DNA of 64,000 nt from Macrolepiota albuminosa (taxonomy: Eukaryota > Basidiomycota > Agaricomycetes > Agaricales > Agaricaceae): NCBI GenBank assembly GCA_027475525.1, contig JAMWFC010000008.1:62001-126000 (forward strand). The letters run 5' to 3'. The notes beneath the pieces are model-generated. The model did no database searches. It was not told the origin of the DNA and saw only the letters and a list, made by a program, of their open reading frames with translations. The translations under genes were made by a program, and so were the position numbers. Shown here piece by piece: positions 1-12,601 of this stretch. Position 1 is the first letter of the stretch; each line of letters opens with the position of its first letter.

Positions 1-1157
1 GTAAACAACGAACAAACAAACAGGTGGCGCTTTCCGCGAGTCAGAGTCAATTCTTTTCACCTCGACGTGTTCTGCCACGACTCGCACGACAAATGAAAAG
101 CCTCGTAATCAATGAGTATATAGCTGATTTTTTTCACTACGCCCTTGGCAGGTCGATGATTAAACTGCAAGTGCTACGGATTCGTATTGTACAGGCAGTT
201 CTCTCACCATGGGCGGACTCATATTCGTACGCATTTTTAAAACAAAGCATTGCGTCTTCCGCCACTTGCGAGCGGTGGCTACGCACATGATGCCGGGTGA
301 CCTGAAGAAGACTACAAATCGTGTTTTGAAGACCGATTGCTTCCCCACGACGCTAGATGCCATCATCAGCGAGCGTCTATTCATTCGTCTCCGCCGTCCT
401 AGGACATTACCAAATAATTATTTTCGTCTTGAAATATGCCTTCGCTGACCTGACATTACTGGGATTACGACTCTCAATATTATACATCGCGCCACTTCTT
501 GGCTGCGGAAACACCGCGGACCTATCAGCGCTCGCAACCTCCGAGTACATCCACGCACCTCCACGTAGTACCTATCTCATGGATTGCTGCGCACTTGGTC
601 AAGGCACATCACTTTCGCCATCAAAATTCTCCATAGCAAGTAATTTCCCGGATTCTGGGTATCTCAAGGAAGATTTTTTGGTTCTTCGCCTGCCTGAGAA
701 AGAAGAGATGCTCGTTTTCGTTGTCAGGCATTCGGCGCCGTACGTCATCCTCTCCTTAGCAAGCGTTTCTTAAGCGCCCGACCCAGTGTCTTGTGATCAG
801 ATAGCCATACGGGCCATGCCGAAGTACATCAGGGCTGCCGTTCGTCTGACGAAGCAAATATTTAGCAGCATTTGCTCTCTCCTTTGGACCTCATCCTTCT
901 TGAATCTTCCGCTGTGTCTTCCTCACCTATCTCATTCCAAACTCCGGTGGAAACCAGGAACATGTCCACATAAAGACCTGGTCCTTCCGACGCACAGCTT
1001 TCCCAGCTTACCCCATCGTACGTCCCGGCCACCGCCGCCGGCTTCTTGTGACTCGAGGTCTTCTTTCTGACAGTCGCGTTCAACCCTAGCTCACACTCTC
1101 GCGGCATCCAACACGCTAGCCAATATCCGCTCCGAAACTCGTTTCCGGCAGTTTAAG
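1..1157. other. Upstream stretch with no recognisable gene
   Basis: Several short open frames overlap here on both strands, but none shows a recognisable domain or a convincing splice structure. The sequence keeps normal CpG density, like the gene that follows, so it is probably ordinary intergenic or 5' leader sequence of the 1158 gene rather than transposon debris. Confidence 0.4.
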
Positions 1158-2077
1158 ATGCAGAACCACGGACATACTACATACGAAGACGACGCCGACG
1201 CTTTCAATTTCCTTCAAGTTGCATTCGACCGGTATGGATCACTATCTTCAGGCTTTTCCACTGTACGAATGTTCTCTTCTCACAACAGAATTATCCCCGA
1301 GGACGATCTGCTCGCGACCCCAGTTGCCCCCCGCCCAGAACACGACAGCACTCGTATACAATCTCCGTATGTATCTACATCTCTTCTATCCACGCCACCT
1401 TACTTACCCAACCAAATAGTGGCTCCAGCACATATGAGTTCGGGCGTAACGTGGAAACTCCTGGTGCTCCCGTGATTAAGGATCTCGACTCTTTCACCGA
1501 GGGCACTGGTGCAGGAAGTTTTGCTGACTTCGTTGACGAGGACGATGCCAACGAACTTAATTTGGGCACTCTCGTAGCGCATCCAGAACCAAGCAACCCC
1601 AACGCATTGATCATGGCATGGCTTGAGGACGTCCCCATTACCGGTCCATTCTCCGACCCCATCACCGAGATCAACGCCCCGCGGGCAAGCCACACCGCAT
1701 TGCCCGAAGACTCTCGGCAAAGGGAGGCTCTCGAGCGAACGGGGGCGTTGCTGAGGTCGTTTTCCATCGACGGCGATGAAGACGGCAATGAAGAGGATTT
1801 CAGGGATATGGATAGCGATGACGTTGGTGATGATCATGTCAACGTCACTCTCAGTGTCGACGGCAGTGCTCGCTTGCGTATTCCCTCACCTAGTAATCTT
1901 GTATCATCTATGTCGACCCCGTTGGCGGTAATGACCCCCCGCGCAATGAAAAGAGCGCGATCTCAATCACCCGCCAGTCAGGCCTCTCGTCATGTGCGCT
2001 CAAAGTCCCTCTCGTCGATCCATAGCTTACCCCGTGGCTTGCCCCCTTGGCGCACGAATCACTTTGCTGAAGATTAA
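1158..2077 (+). CDS. Spliced hypothetical protein, acidic then serine-rich
   Basis: The family is not recognised. Two exons are supported: 1158-1366 and 1420-2077, joined across a 53-nt intron that starts GTATGT and ends AATAG. Splicing restores one frame and gives about 288 aa. The N-terminal half is rich in Asp/Glu; the middle carries a very acidic stretch (around residues 180-200, many D and E); the C-terminus is Ser/Arg-rich with repeated RS and SP pairs, as in disordered, phosphorylated regulatory proteins. No membrane segment or signal peptide is visible. The first ATG of the frame was taken as start; an upstream non-coding exon is possible. It lies head-to-tail with the condensin gene, more than 1.1 kb away. 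A nuclear or signalling role would be inference only. Confidence 0.6.
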
Positions 2078-3244
2078 TCGGACATCTTAAATATGGGAGA
2101 ATAACCCTGATAAACGACTACATTAACTACAAGGGTTGGATGCAGTTACGCAGATGTGTACTGCGCAGGCTCTGAGGAGTATTTATGACCTCGATGGATG
2201 TGGGAGGTCCCCTGGACGTTCGATTGAATTGGAATCTGGACTCATACCCATAAGACAATCACTTCCTCCCTTTTCAGGCCTCTGCCCTTGACCCAGGTAT
2301 TCCTTCCTGATACAGCGCCCCTCTTCGCGCGTGACGATGTATCATATGGAGGATTCTGAACCCCCCCTCTCTCTCATGCATTCTGTGGCTGGTAATGTCT
2401 ACATCTCAAGATATCTTTCATGGATGACTCGTTTACTACAGTTTGGAGTTCGGATCGCTTTCACCTATCCCATTCCCACCCACTGCTCACATGTACACCC
2501 CACTCTCAATCTTCATTTCTATACACTTTCGTATTTTGCATGTCGTTCTCGTTATTGTATCCATGGATCTACAGCTAGTCTCGCCGTCGCGCACTTTTGA
2601 CCTCTATTGGCGCGTAGAGTAGATTAGATGTTCCTTTACCCACCCTAAGTTAATACCCTCCACACTAGTAGTTGTAACTCCACATTTCTCCAATCGAATT
2701 GCTTTGTTGTACCACTTGTATTGATTGTCTGGTTAAGATGCTTTGGAATTCATCAGGCTTTTTTCCTGTACTGCGATTGGCATGTGTTAGATATATTTGG
2801 ATGCGAGTTGAGTACTTCACCTACAGATTAGGGAACTTGCTGTGTCCAAATAATTTGCAGTGTCAAAGCCAAGAGTAATAAGGGGTTAAATATTCATTGG
2901 AATCAATTACTTAAGTATTGCAAGAAAATCCGGAGGTGCGGTATCTGAAGAGTAATAAGGGGTTAAATATTCATTGGAATCAATTACTTAAGTATTGCAA
3001 GAAAATCCGGAGGTGCGGTATCTGCGTTATCCTCTCTCGATAAGATGATCAAAGATAATGAATTCACACCATGCCATCCCCAGCTGGGGATTCGGCATTT
3101 TTAGAGCCCATGTACAGCCACACTTGATCCGAGGTCACGCCTTCAACAACGCGTCTATATGAACAAATAATTGGCAACGGTATTCGATCAACCTTGTCCG
3201 TGTTCCGACGTTCGACGGAGGCTCGATCTGTATACATCTCACTC
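2078..3244. other. Intergenic region between the 1158 gene and CND3
   Basis: No coding signal was found. It contains the 3' flank of the upstream gene, one exact 77-bp tandem duplication (2871-3024, listed separately) and the promoter side of CND3. An in-frame extension of CND3 upstream of 3245 exists but has no ATG. Confidence 0.5.
2871..3024. repeat. Perfect 77-bp tandem duplication (probable assembly artefact)
   Basis: Positions 2871-2947 and 2948-3024 are identical over 77 bp, and the bases immediately outside differ (C versus G on the left, A versus C on the right). It is one of seven exact 77-bp duplications in this window. Confidence 0.95.
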
Positions 3245-6200
3245 ATGGTCGCACGAAAGATCGAGCTGCCCGACAATCTGGCAGAGTCAATCGCTACGAT
3301 ATTTGACCAGACGCAGCTATCCCTCGCCAACCACAGAAAAAACTCTGTTGCGCTTTATAAGCTTCACCAACAGGCGGCAGCAGTGATTCAGACAGGGAAA
3401 AACGGAGCAGTCGTGAGACGAGTTGGCGAGAGAAAGTTCTGTGATGTATTCATTGGGATGGTGAATCAAGTTTTGGTTGTGAAGAAAGGTCCTGCGACGG
3501 CCGATCGGGTTGTTAGATTCATTGGATCGTACGTTCAATTCATGAACCAAAAAGGTGCATGTCCTGTATCCAACCCCTTCATATTTGCTAAAATACTCTT
3601 CTGAAGCTGCTGCAGAGAAGGAGGAGGTCCTCAAGGGCCCGATGAGTTCAATATCTGCTCGACTGGAGGATGACGCGGACGACACGATTGCCTCGCGGTT
3701 CGTAGTACGACTCTTAAATTGGCTGCTAGAAGGTTTCCTTGCAAAAAACAAAGTCGTGAGATATCGCTGCGTTTGCATAGTCTCCGAAATGATATCACAC
3801 TTGGGGGAGATTGAGCAAGTCATCTTCTTCCTCTGCAGTATTGAGCTCATACGTTCCGCAGTGAAGAAACTTATAACCTTCTTAAGGAAGGTTTAATGGA
3901 CAGGATTTGCGACAAAGAAGTGTTCATTCGTGCTCATGCCGTCACGGCACTTTCTAAACTGGCTGGGAGTGAAGGTCCAGATGAGGTAGCTCCAGGAGAG
4001 AGGACCATCCTCGAGGTCTTAGTCGATGTGCTTTCATATGATCCTACACCGTGCGTCATAACATATTCCCAGTGCTGCAGTGCTGATATTATTTCTCTAG
4101 TGAAGTACGGCGTGCTGCCTTGATTACCATTCCTCTTCTCCCAGCAACGATGGAGGCTGTTCTAAGCCGCACACGCGACACCGACGCGTTAACACGTAAA
4201 CTTGTATATTCCAATGTCCTTCAAACCAAACTTGGACACCCCCGTCAACTCACCATTGCTCAACGCGAACTGGTGATCAAGGACGGGCTCGGTGATCGGG
4301 AACCCAGTGTCAGAGTTGCCGCAGGTAAATTAGTGACTAGTTGGTTCGACGTCGTCCTTGCGGAACCCACCGAGACGGAAGATTCAACCTGGCACGGAGA
4401 CGATGGAGGAATAATGAAAGGCCTTCTGAGGTTTCTGGCCCTTTTTGATGTCGTTGGTCCTGGAGAGGCAGTCGCAGTGGATGCAGTCCTGTCAGTTTTC
4501 GTCACAAGGCCTAACATACCTGACGCGTTCGTCTTTCCTGAACTTTATTGGAAGGAGCTCACACCTGAATCTGCTGTGCTTGCGCGCGTGTTCCTCGAGC
4601 ATTGCTTGGCGGAGAAGAACGAGACGCGCCTTGATACTGCTTCATTACCTGTAGTGACTGCATTCGCTTTCCTATTGCAGGACTCGTATAATGCCCTGTT
4701 GCAAGTGTTCCAAGATGCGGAAAATGTCGCATTCCTGAACGCAGGCGAAGCTGAAGACCAGGAGGAAACTGAGAAACGTGAAGAGGAGTTGGAGAAGAAG
4801 GAAGTGATACTTGGAGAGCTGCTTCGGATGTCACTGAAGTTGGACTTTATGGACGAGATTGGAAGGCGAAAGGTTTTTACCGTCGTCAGTGAGTGTCCTT
4901 CCATATTATTGCTTCTCATGCTTTGGTTGATTGCTTTATAGAGGACATGCTCGCACACCCGGAGCTTCCACCCGGCCTCATCAATCCCTGTCTCGATGTA
5001 CTCAAAGAAATTCTCCCAACAGAACGTGAACTCATTCGTGTCGTCGTTGAGATCATCGTAGATCTACGAGAAGATGACCAAGACATTAATGATGTAGAAA
5101 CAAGTCTCCTGGTAGGTTCTGTTCTACTTCAATCCTGTAATAATCAATATGTTTCCTTTGTAGGGTGATCCAGACGCGACACAGACAACAATAGTGAAAG
5201 ATAAATCCTTACGACGGATGAAGTCCCGTGAAGAGATGAGCCCAGATGAACGTATGGAGGCTGATATCACTGATATGCGATGCCTACTGTTGTGTATCGG
5301 AATGCTCGAGCGCGTCGACGGCGTAAGCTTTTCCCCACTACTTAGCTACTCAGTGACAGATAGACTTCTTGTTCTAAGTCCTTTGAAGACAACTCCACGT
5401 TGGAAGGCATATTGACTGATCTCGTTATACCGTCAGTCAAACGCAAGGAACTCATCATGCGAGAAAAGGGCCTCGTTAGTCTTGGTCTTTGCTGTCTCAT
5501 TGCGAAGGTATTTTCCATCACTCCCTCTTTCTCCCCATAGCTGATTATTCTTCCAAAGAACATGGCATTGGGCTCCTTTCAACTCTTTCTCGGGCAGGTG
5601 CAAAACGCACCTGAAGAAGTGAAACTACGAGTCCTACAAGTCATCTTTGACCTTTTGATTATGTATGATGAGGAGTTTTTCTCTCGGTCAGACGACATCG
5701 TAAGTCAGCGTCATTTCCTGACACCACCAGATACTGAATGTCTCGTCTCCCGCTCAGGCCCAGAAGATTACTGGGTACTTGGTGCAGACCCTAGAGTCAG
5801 ATGACTCTGCGTCCATTCAGGCCATACTATGTGTTGGTCTGTCTAAGCTAATGCTTGCAGGTATCTTAAAGGATCCGAAGGTGCTTATTTGATTTACTCT
5901 GGTTTCATGTCACCAATGCTAAGACACCTTCAATACGTCAGATCTTAACCACACTTGTACTCACTTACGTCTCGCCCAATACATCGACGAACCAAGAACT
6001 CATACAATGTCTTTCTTACTTCTTCCCAGTGTACTGTTATTCTTCCCCTGCCAACCAAGCACGAATGCAGTCGGTAGGTGGACTTGTAAAAATAATTGTA
6101 TACTGTCAACCACTCGTCATAGGTCTTTGTTTCTGCATTTGATCTTTTCATGCGTTTAAGAGAGAACCTCGACGACGATCAAGAGATGATCACGCCGCTA

Positions 6201-7481
6201 CAATTCGGTCTTCTCCTTGTCGACTGGACAAATCCTCAGAAGGTTGCGGAAATGTAAGCATGACGACCAAGTTTTTGCTTTTATCTGAAATGACGACCAT
6301 GGTTTGTTTTTCATAGGTTCAAAACTGACCTTCAAAGCCAAGCATCTCACGTTGAAGTTGCTGCTGACATTATTAGGGCACTCTACGATTCTGAGCGCTC
6401 AGGTTGCCACCTTTCTGTCTGCGGTGTGAACAATAGCTGATGTGTACGCTTCTGCAGATGAGGGACTCAAAGTTCTGTGCCAACTTCTCGACTATCTTCA
6501 CCTTGTACCCGGTCTGGATGATCGCTCAGTACACAAGCTCAATCTCCTGCTTATCCATCATAAAGAGGTATGTCAGTTGTTTTTGTTTGGTAGGCCTTCT
6601 TCAATGACCTAGATCGTCTCTACCTTGAATTATAGCAATCACCCTTCAGCGATGTCTCTATACAGAAGATTTTCGATAAATTTTTCAACAAGTTCACGCA
6701 AATGTACGAGAAACAAATTCAGTACATTGATCATGGGAAGTATCTCGACGAGGAATTCTTGGAGCTTTACAATTTCATTGGAATTGACCCGCCTGAAGAG
6801 AGTTCTGTTCGTGAGAAAACGCTGTCTGTTGCCTCAAAGAGCCCTGTCCCAAGGCATAAATTTCTCATAGTTGAGCTACGAGATTCATTATTGATATCTA
6901 ATCTCTTAGTGATGTGGAAAATGCAGCTGAAGTTCCATCTTTAACCGAAGATTCGGACGAGGGAGCCAGGTAGGACCTCACTGATTTACAAACCACTGAC
7001 TTACTCTTTCATGCAGCTCCCCCACCCCATCCCCTCAGATACGACGGACATCGAAGCCCAAAAGAACTAGAACACAGCATAGAAAAGCTCCAATGAGGTA
7101 GGAGGTAGATTCACCGCAATTTCTGTGAAACTGAGTAGTATAGACATGTGAATGGGGACAGTGAAGAAGAGATGTCTGAATTGCTATCTCCGGTTGCACC
7201 CGCTGCCACGCCGAAGAGAAAAGGCGTCAAGTAGGTGCTCAAGACATGTAGCTTATGCAATGGGACTCAACTGTTTCAGGCGCATACAAACTCCCGGATC
7301 TGCCACTCAAACTTCGCCTCTGGTCCGTAAAAAGAATCGAATAAATAGCCCTCGGTATGTCTTAGTGCGAAGCCATTGACCTCGATGTAAACACCTCTCC
7401 ACAAGGAAAACACGGTCAAGGAAAACCTCTGTCGCTGTTGATGGAATTGAAAGTGATGGGACTCCCACCAAAGCAACATAA
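3245..7481 (+). CDS. CND3: Condensin complex subunit 3 (CND3/Ycg1/CAP-G), HEAT repeat
   Basis: CND3 is the HEAT-repeat kleisin-binding and DNA-binding subunit of condensin, which compacts mitotic chromosomes in the nucleus. Visible hallmarks are the N-terminal FDQTQLSLANHRKN region, the block ending SHLGEI, the HEAT segment LGDREPSVRVAAGKLV, and the Cnd3 C-terminal region with MALGSFQLFLGQVQ, FPVYCYSSPANQARMQ and GLLLVDWTNPQK. Exons traced: 3245-3554, 3616-3814, 3862-4050, 4101-4888, 4942-5111, 5164-5322, 5379-5507, 5541-5699, 5758-5880, 5924-6073, 6123-6253, 6317-6402, 6458-6567, then from 6636. The junction near 6840-6910 is unresolved; further short exons encode a basic, Lys/Arg-Thr-rich tail ending at TAA 7479-7481. 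The ATG at 3245 is the first in frame. Odd features: a GC-AG intron (3815-3861) and a 33-nt intron (5508-5540). The length fits the family at roughly 1,000 aa. Confidence 0.93.
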
Positions 7482-7749
7482 CATTCGCAGTGCTCCGAAC
7501 TACAATGTCGTGGCTTGCTGGAGAAAAGCTTGACGCGTTGTCGGCTGAATCAAACCCAAGAATCACTTATTACTTACTTTGATTGTCCCAATATCTTGTA
7601 GTTGTACCTGCCCCTGGAGAGCTATAATCCGTATTATATTGTACTAGTATTGGGCATTATAAACTAGACATAGTCTGTCGAATTTTGGCACCTAGTGGTG
7701 ACTTCAAAGTCAAGACTGTGACGCGGCAGAGGTCACAATTCTTGACCCC

Positions 7750-8276
7750 ATGTCAGTCAAACGACCCCATTCACCCACACCTCAACATTTCGATGATGAC
7801 GAACGGGACGACTTTCATCGCTACCGGCCCAATCTACCGCCAATACCTGACCTTCGTTTCGAGCAGAGTTACCTACGAAGCATTCAACGATATATAACAG
7901 TCCGTCAGGATCATACGCGCCCAACCATCCACGGGGCCAAATTCAGAGATCATGGGCTACAGAAGCCTCCTGCACGTGAAGTTATTGATATACAATGGAC
8001 GCAAGTCTTTTGGATAACATTGAGGGACCAGATTATCAGCCCGCTGTTGCAAGGCACAGTCTGGTGAGCTCATGCAAGTGCATGATTTCATCGCAACTCA
8101 ATGCAGGCAGGGCGATTGCCGGCTTCTATCTTTCACCAGTTATGGCACAATTCGGCTCTCGAGTTGGTGGTTATACGCGTTCCTTATTTCCGTCGCAAGA
8201 AGGGTCTGGTGTGACTTGGCTGAGGTCATGGGTCGGTAGCCTTGGATCCGGAGCTCCAACTACCAAACGCCATTGA
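7750..8276 (+). CDS. Small DUF1770-like fungal protein
   Basis: Two exons, 7750-8063 and 8111-8276, join across a 47-nt intron (GTGAGC ... GGCAG) and give 159 aa. The segment LPDLRFEQSYLRSI-like (here IPDLRFEQSYLRSI) followed by a W-x-T-L-R-D-Q block with PLLQGTVW and a C-terminal glycine-rich hydrophobic stretch (AIAGFYLSP) resembles the fungal DUF1770 family as I remember it; that assignment needs a profile search. The C-terminal hydrophobic segment around residues 100-120 could be a membrane anchor. It starts 268 bp downstream of the condensin stop, on the same strand, with its own promoter gap. No function is claimed. Confidence 0.65.
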
Positions 8277-8690
8277 GTCAACTAATATAGCCCTATTGCC
8301 TGCTGGTATGACTTGTTCTCGCTTGCGTTGTCTAGGGAAACTTGCTGATTCCTCCTCGCGCAAGGTAAAATCCTTATAACATGGAAGATTGATATCGTTC
8401 CAACCTCCCTTCCATTCAACAAACTCAACATCGCCAAGTTTACAATACCTATGCTGAAGTCTAGATGCATAGATTATGCATTCCAGTGAGACCTGGTCTA
8501 GATAAGGCCTCGAGTTTTTTTGCTGTACAAAACACTTTGTGTGTGTCATCAGACTTATCCATCCGCTGTAACCTATGTATTTCCATGCCCTCAGTACAAG
8601 AAGTATTACTGGGTCTCCTTGAACCAAGCTTGGTCGTGGTAAAGCGACTTTCTCCACACATCCAAGACCACCCATAGACGCCACTGCCAT
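8229..8690 (-). CDS. Possible small minus-strand gene, overlapping tail
   Basis: An open frame reads on the minus strand with an ordered-looking core (YCKLGDVEFVEWKGGWND, then LPCYKDFTLREEE) that does not look like random translation, and a possible splice acceptor just before it near 8455. Its 3' end would overlap the tail of the DUF1770-like gene by about 50 bp, convergently. The family is not recognised and the exon structure upstream is unclear. It may be a real convergent gene or a relic. Confidence 0.3.
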
Positions 8691-8899
8691 TTTCGATAAG
8701 TACACCGTGTCGTACTAGCACTATTCTCAGCTGTATGGACCGTTCCGGCGTTTGGTCCTTATAGCACTGCATTTCCTTTTTTTTTCATAAAATCTTTGTC
8801 TGCATTGCGTTTCTGTGGCTGTCCTTTTACGAGACGAGTTAACCTGTACTGTGAGGTCATATCTTGTGGATTTGCCAATGCACTTCCATAAAAAATTCA

Positions 8900-11322
8900 G
8901 AGAATCATTGACTAGGTGATTACCATGAATAAAGAGGGCATTCTTCATATCAGAAGTACAGTCTGTATCAAATTCAGTTTCAAACTGGTTTGGAAAGGTC
9001 TACTGTTGGGAGTATTAACAAGGAAGCAGATCAGAACCAGGCAAATAGCAAAGATGGTCATGCACAAGCTGTTTCCAATTAGAGAAGAGAGAAGCAGTGT
9101 ATTTGAGAAGGTTTTTTGTCACAAAAAGAAATCTACTACTATCTTTTATTGTTGGTATAAAGAAGATTTTCTATTAGTAGCACTAACATATAGCACTTTG
9201 GGAGTGCTAGAGTAGTAGTAATGTGAAGCAAGGATTCAGTGTACTAATGTTCTATTCTAGAGCTGCCAAATAATAAAAAAATAAGTAAATACCAGTTTCC
9301 AGCCAATTAAAATAAATAAAGTATAGACAGGTGTCAATCAAATAAGAAAAATAAACAACTTGACAGCTATTAGTGGTATAGCCATATTGCTATATTAACC
9401 ATGTCAGACTTCTAAAGATTTCTGTGTTCAGCAGTGCAAATCTAATCTTAATGGAAAGGTATCCTGGGTGACAGCAATTGCAGGCTCTTGATTGCCCCTT
9501 TCTGGTCTGAGTCCCAAGTCATGTCCCAGTTATAGTCATTTGTGTCTCAGTCACATCTCCAAGTCAGAAAGCCATCTCAGTGTAAGCTAAGTTTCTGTAT
9601 TTGTGATATATGTAGCACTTAACTAAATTTGAGTGTTATCAATGGATGATATAGATATGTGGCTATGCTTGATTGCTTTTAAGAAGAGCTCTATAAAAGC
9701 TCTTGTCAATAGTGATCACTTTCTCATAGCTTGTCAAATAAAGAACCTAAATCCTATAGTCTGGCAGATGAGAAAACTAAATCTCATGGCTTAGCCAGTG
9801 AGCAACTTGATGAATTACAAGAAGAAATAAGTGAAATAAAATGAAGTAAAGCATGGCTGAAAAAAGACAAAGACTGGCTACATTGTCAAAAAGTGGTAGG
9901 GAAGGGCTAAATAAGGAAGGAAAAAATAAAATAAGAAGTTTCCTAACAGCAGGCTTATCAAATAAGCAATTATACAGACAAATGATAAAGTAATCATGAT
10001 CAAATCAATAAAATCACAGACAAATAGGCATCAGATGCAATATACTTAAGAGATTGAAGTGAAGTCTACAAAGAAGACAATAGGATATGTAGACTTTGAT
10101 AGGCACATCAATCAGTATTGTCAATTATCAAAAGAAAAAAAAGCAAGAATAATAACATATTATTATCAAAGAGTATCAAGTACAAAGTTGTTGGTTGCTA
10201 TTATCATTCTAATATAAGTTGATAGTCACATAGCAGTGTCATTTTTCCATGAATACATGGATAATGTCAGGGATTTCCCACTTCAATTCTGCCTCTTTTT
10301 TGTTGTAATAATTTTCTTTAATGCTCTTTTCCTAGCTCTATCTATTGGCTCCAACTTTGAATGCCTAGGGTTCTTGAATGCATAGATGTCATTATTGGAG
10401 CAATATTGCTGTCTTAGTATAGCCACTTTATTTTTGAGATAATATTCAGAGTTTATTCTAGTTTCAGAGATCTCAAAGGTTCTGTTGTTCTGTACAGTTG
10501 TTTCTTGTGTTTTTAAGCCTCAGAAGCATCTCACTTGGTTTATAAATTTCCAGATTTATTTTCTTCAGATCTTCCTTTGCTAGGTATGTAGTTACATATG
10601 CTTATAGGCCTCAAATAATACTCAATATATTTTGGATCTTCCTCTGATAGCTGTGTAACCAAGCTATAACTTCCAGAAGTTGCTCTTACAGATAAAAATA
10701 GAAGATTAAAAATTAAAAATAAGAGGAAAAAAAGAGAATACCAATATACCAATGATGACAAAATCACATAGTGTGAGGAGACTAGTCTCTAGACTGAGTT
10801 CAGCTCTATTCTGAGCTTAGTCTGACAATGTGCCTATTCTTAGCAGATCCAAACAACCACTCAGCCTGTCTTATCTTTTTTCATCTTCTAGTAGTCAGCT
10901 TTGATGAGTCATATTCATAGATTTTACTCAGTATTGATTATTGTTAGTCATACATACTAGGGCCTAATCAGTTGAATAGTATTTGTAGTGGCATAGCTAC
11001 TAATATAGTATATATAGGCAGTCTAAAAGATAAAATATTTTCAGGCTAAACAATTGCAGTATTCTCCTGGCCTACATATAGAATTGACGGTAAGCTTCTC
11101 CAGTGATATCTGACCCTCTGCTTGCCTTATCTATCTCTTGCCTGACTCTTGCTTGCTTTTTAGACTGCTCAACTTTTGCTTGTCACTCACTTTGTTCATT
11201 CTGTAGAAAGAGTTTCACAGATATTAAGCTTTGCTCTTATATATAGCAGCAAGAATCAAAGATATTTTTCTATATACAGTTAGCTGCATAAATAATCTTG
11301 ATCTATTCTATATTTTAGAACT
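8900..11322. other. AT-rich, CpG-poor repeat debris
   Basis: No intact coding sequence was found over about 2.4 kb. CpG is nearly absent and stop codons are dense in all frames, as expected of old transposon sequence. The only part identified is a reverse-orientation fragment of LTR family E at about 10480-10690, whose text matches the reverse complement of 11323-11560. Confidence 0.6.
10480..10690 (-). repeat. Truncated, diverged copy of LTR family E
   Basis: The stretch matches the reverse complement of the start of the solo LTR at 11323, including the segment reading CTGTACAGTTGTTTC and the end near TTGCTCTTACAG, with many substitutions. Its other end could not be placed. Confidence 0.55.
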
Positions 11323-11810
11323 TGTAAAGGCAACCTCTGGAGACTATGGCTCAGTCACACAGCTGGCAGAGGGAGATCCAAAGTATATTAGAGTATATAC
11401 TAACAATATTATAATAACTACTCACCTGGCAGAGGAAGATCCAAAGAGAACAAGTCTGGGGATTTCCTATGTCAGGATTGATGCTTCTGGGGCCTCTGAA
11501 GTATGGAAAACAACTGTACAGGACACCAAAACCTTAAAAAACTTGAAAATTGACTAAACAAACAATTGCACAAACAAGAGGCAAACTCTGGCTTGTGTAA
11601 TCGGTCTATATGTGGTGTTGAAGAGCTATACTTGTCTGAATGATAGCTAAAGAACCAGAGCACCTCAAAGGCTAAAAGTAGTACTAATAAATAGTGTTGA
11701 AAGAATAGAAGCAGTAAAGTAAAAGAATGACAGAAGAAATAAGAAAATGAATGAAGAGAGAATGAAGGAATAAGGAGTGAAAGAGAGAAGAAATGAGGAG
11801 TCCCCTGACA
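11323..11810 (+). mobile_element. Solo LTR, family E (488 bp)
   Basis: The unit begins TGTAAAGGCAACC and ends TCCCCTGACA, i.e. TG...CA. It is flanked by GAACT (11318-11322) and AAACT (11811-11815), a 5-bp target duplication with one substitution. Related copies lie at 11879-12141 (interrupted) and, reversed and with a perfect duplication, at 57953-58548. No internal retroelement sequence is attached, so it is a solo LTR. Confidence 0.75.
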
Positions 11811-12398
11811 AAACTCACGACTACATAATATATAAGATACAAATAAAAACCATATTTACAACAAGTATAAAGTACTAGTGTAAGGGCAACTTCTGGAGGC
11901 TATGGCTCAGTCACACAGCTGGCAGAGAGAGATCCAAAGTGTATTAGAGTATATTACACCAACAATATCACAATAACTACTTACATGGCAAAGAGAGATC
12001 CAAAGAAAACAAGTCTAAAGATTCTCTATGAGGACTGATGCTTCTGGGGCCTCAGAGACAACAAAACAGTAAAAACTTGAAAATTGCTTAAATAAGTGAT
12101 TACACAAGCAAGGCAAGAAAACTCCAGATTTTAAAAATAATCGGGTTAAATCCCCGATTTCACAAGACCAATGAGGGCAACAAGTCATGCAAAACACGTG
12201 ACTTCCCACTAGAGAGCTGTCAGGTTCCGCTGAATCGGGGGCTTTCCCAGAAAGCAATCACCCTTACAATGCGGACTTGACCTATAAATACTCGGGTGTC
12301 TGGAACTCTGGGGCTAGGACTCCGGGGTTCAAGACACGGACAGGGGCAATCCTGGGAGGGGGGACTCAGTCCAGGGGTTTTGGGTTGTGAGTAGCTGA

Positions 12399-12552
12399 GG
12401 GATTCGGGTGGGGGTCGAGTCGTGAACTGGAGGTTCTAAGACGAGACCAAGTTAGCAAATTAAAGTCGCAAAGTGGGGATTCGGGTGGGGGTCGAGTCGT
12501 GAACTGGAGGTTCTAAGACGAGACCAAGTTAGCAAATTAAAGTCGCAAAGTG
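12399..12552. repeat. Perfect 77-bp tandem duplication (probable assembly artefact)
   Basis: 12399-12475 and 12476-12552 are identical, with differing outer bases. It lies inside the LTR-A copy. Confidence 0.95.
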
Positions 12553-12601
12553 CGTACCAATCTTAGAGCACGTGAGTATTCAAGCGTGCCAGTCAAAGCG
12601 T

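Noticed and set aside
3194..3244. N-terminal extension of the condensin subunit
   Set aside because: The extension begins at a TTG; the first ATG in frame is 3245 and fits the family start.
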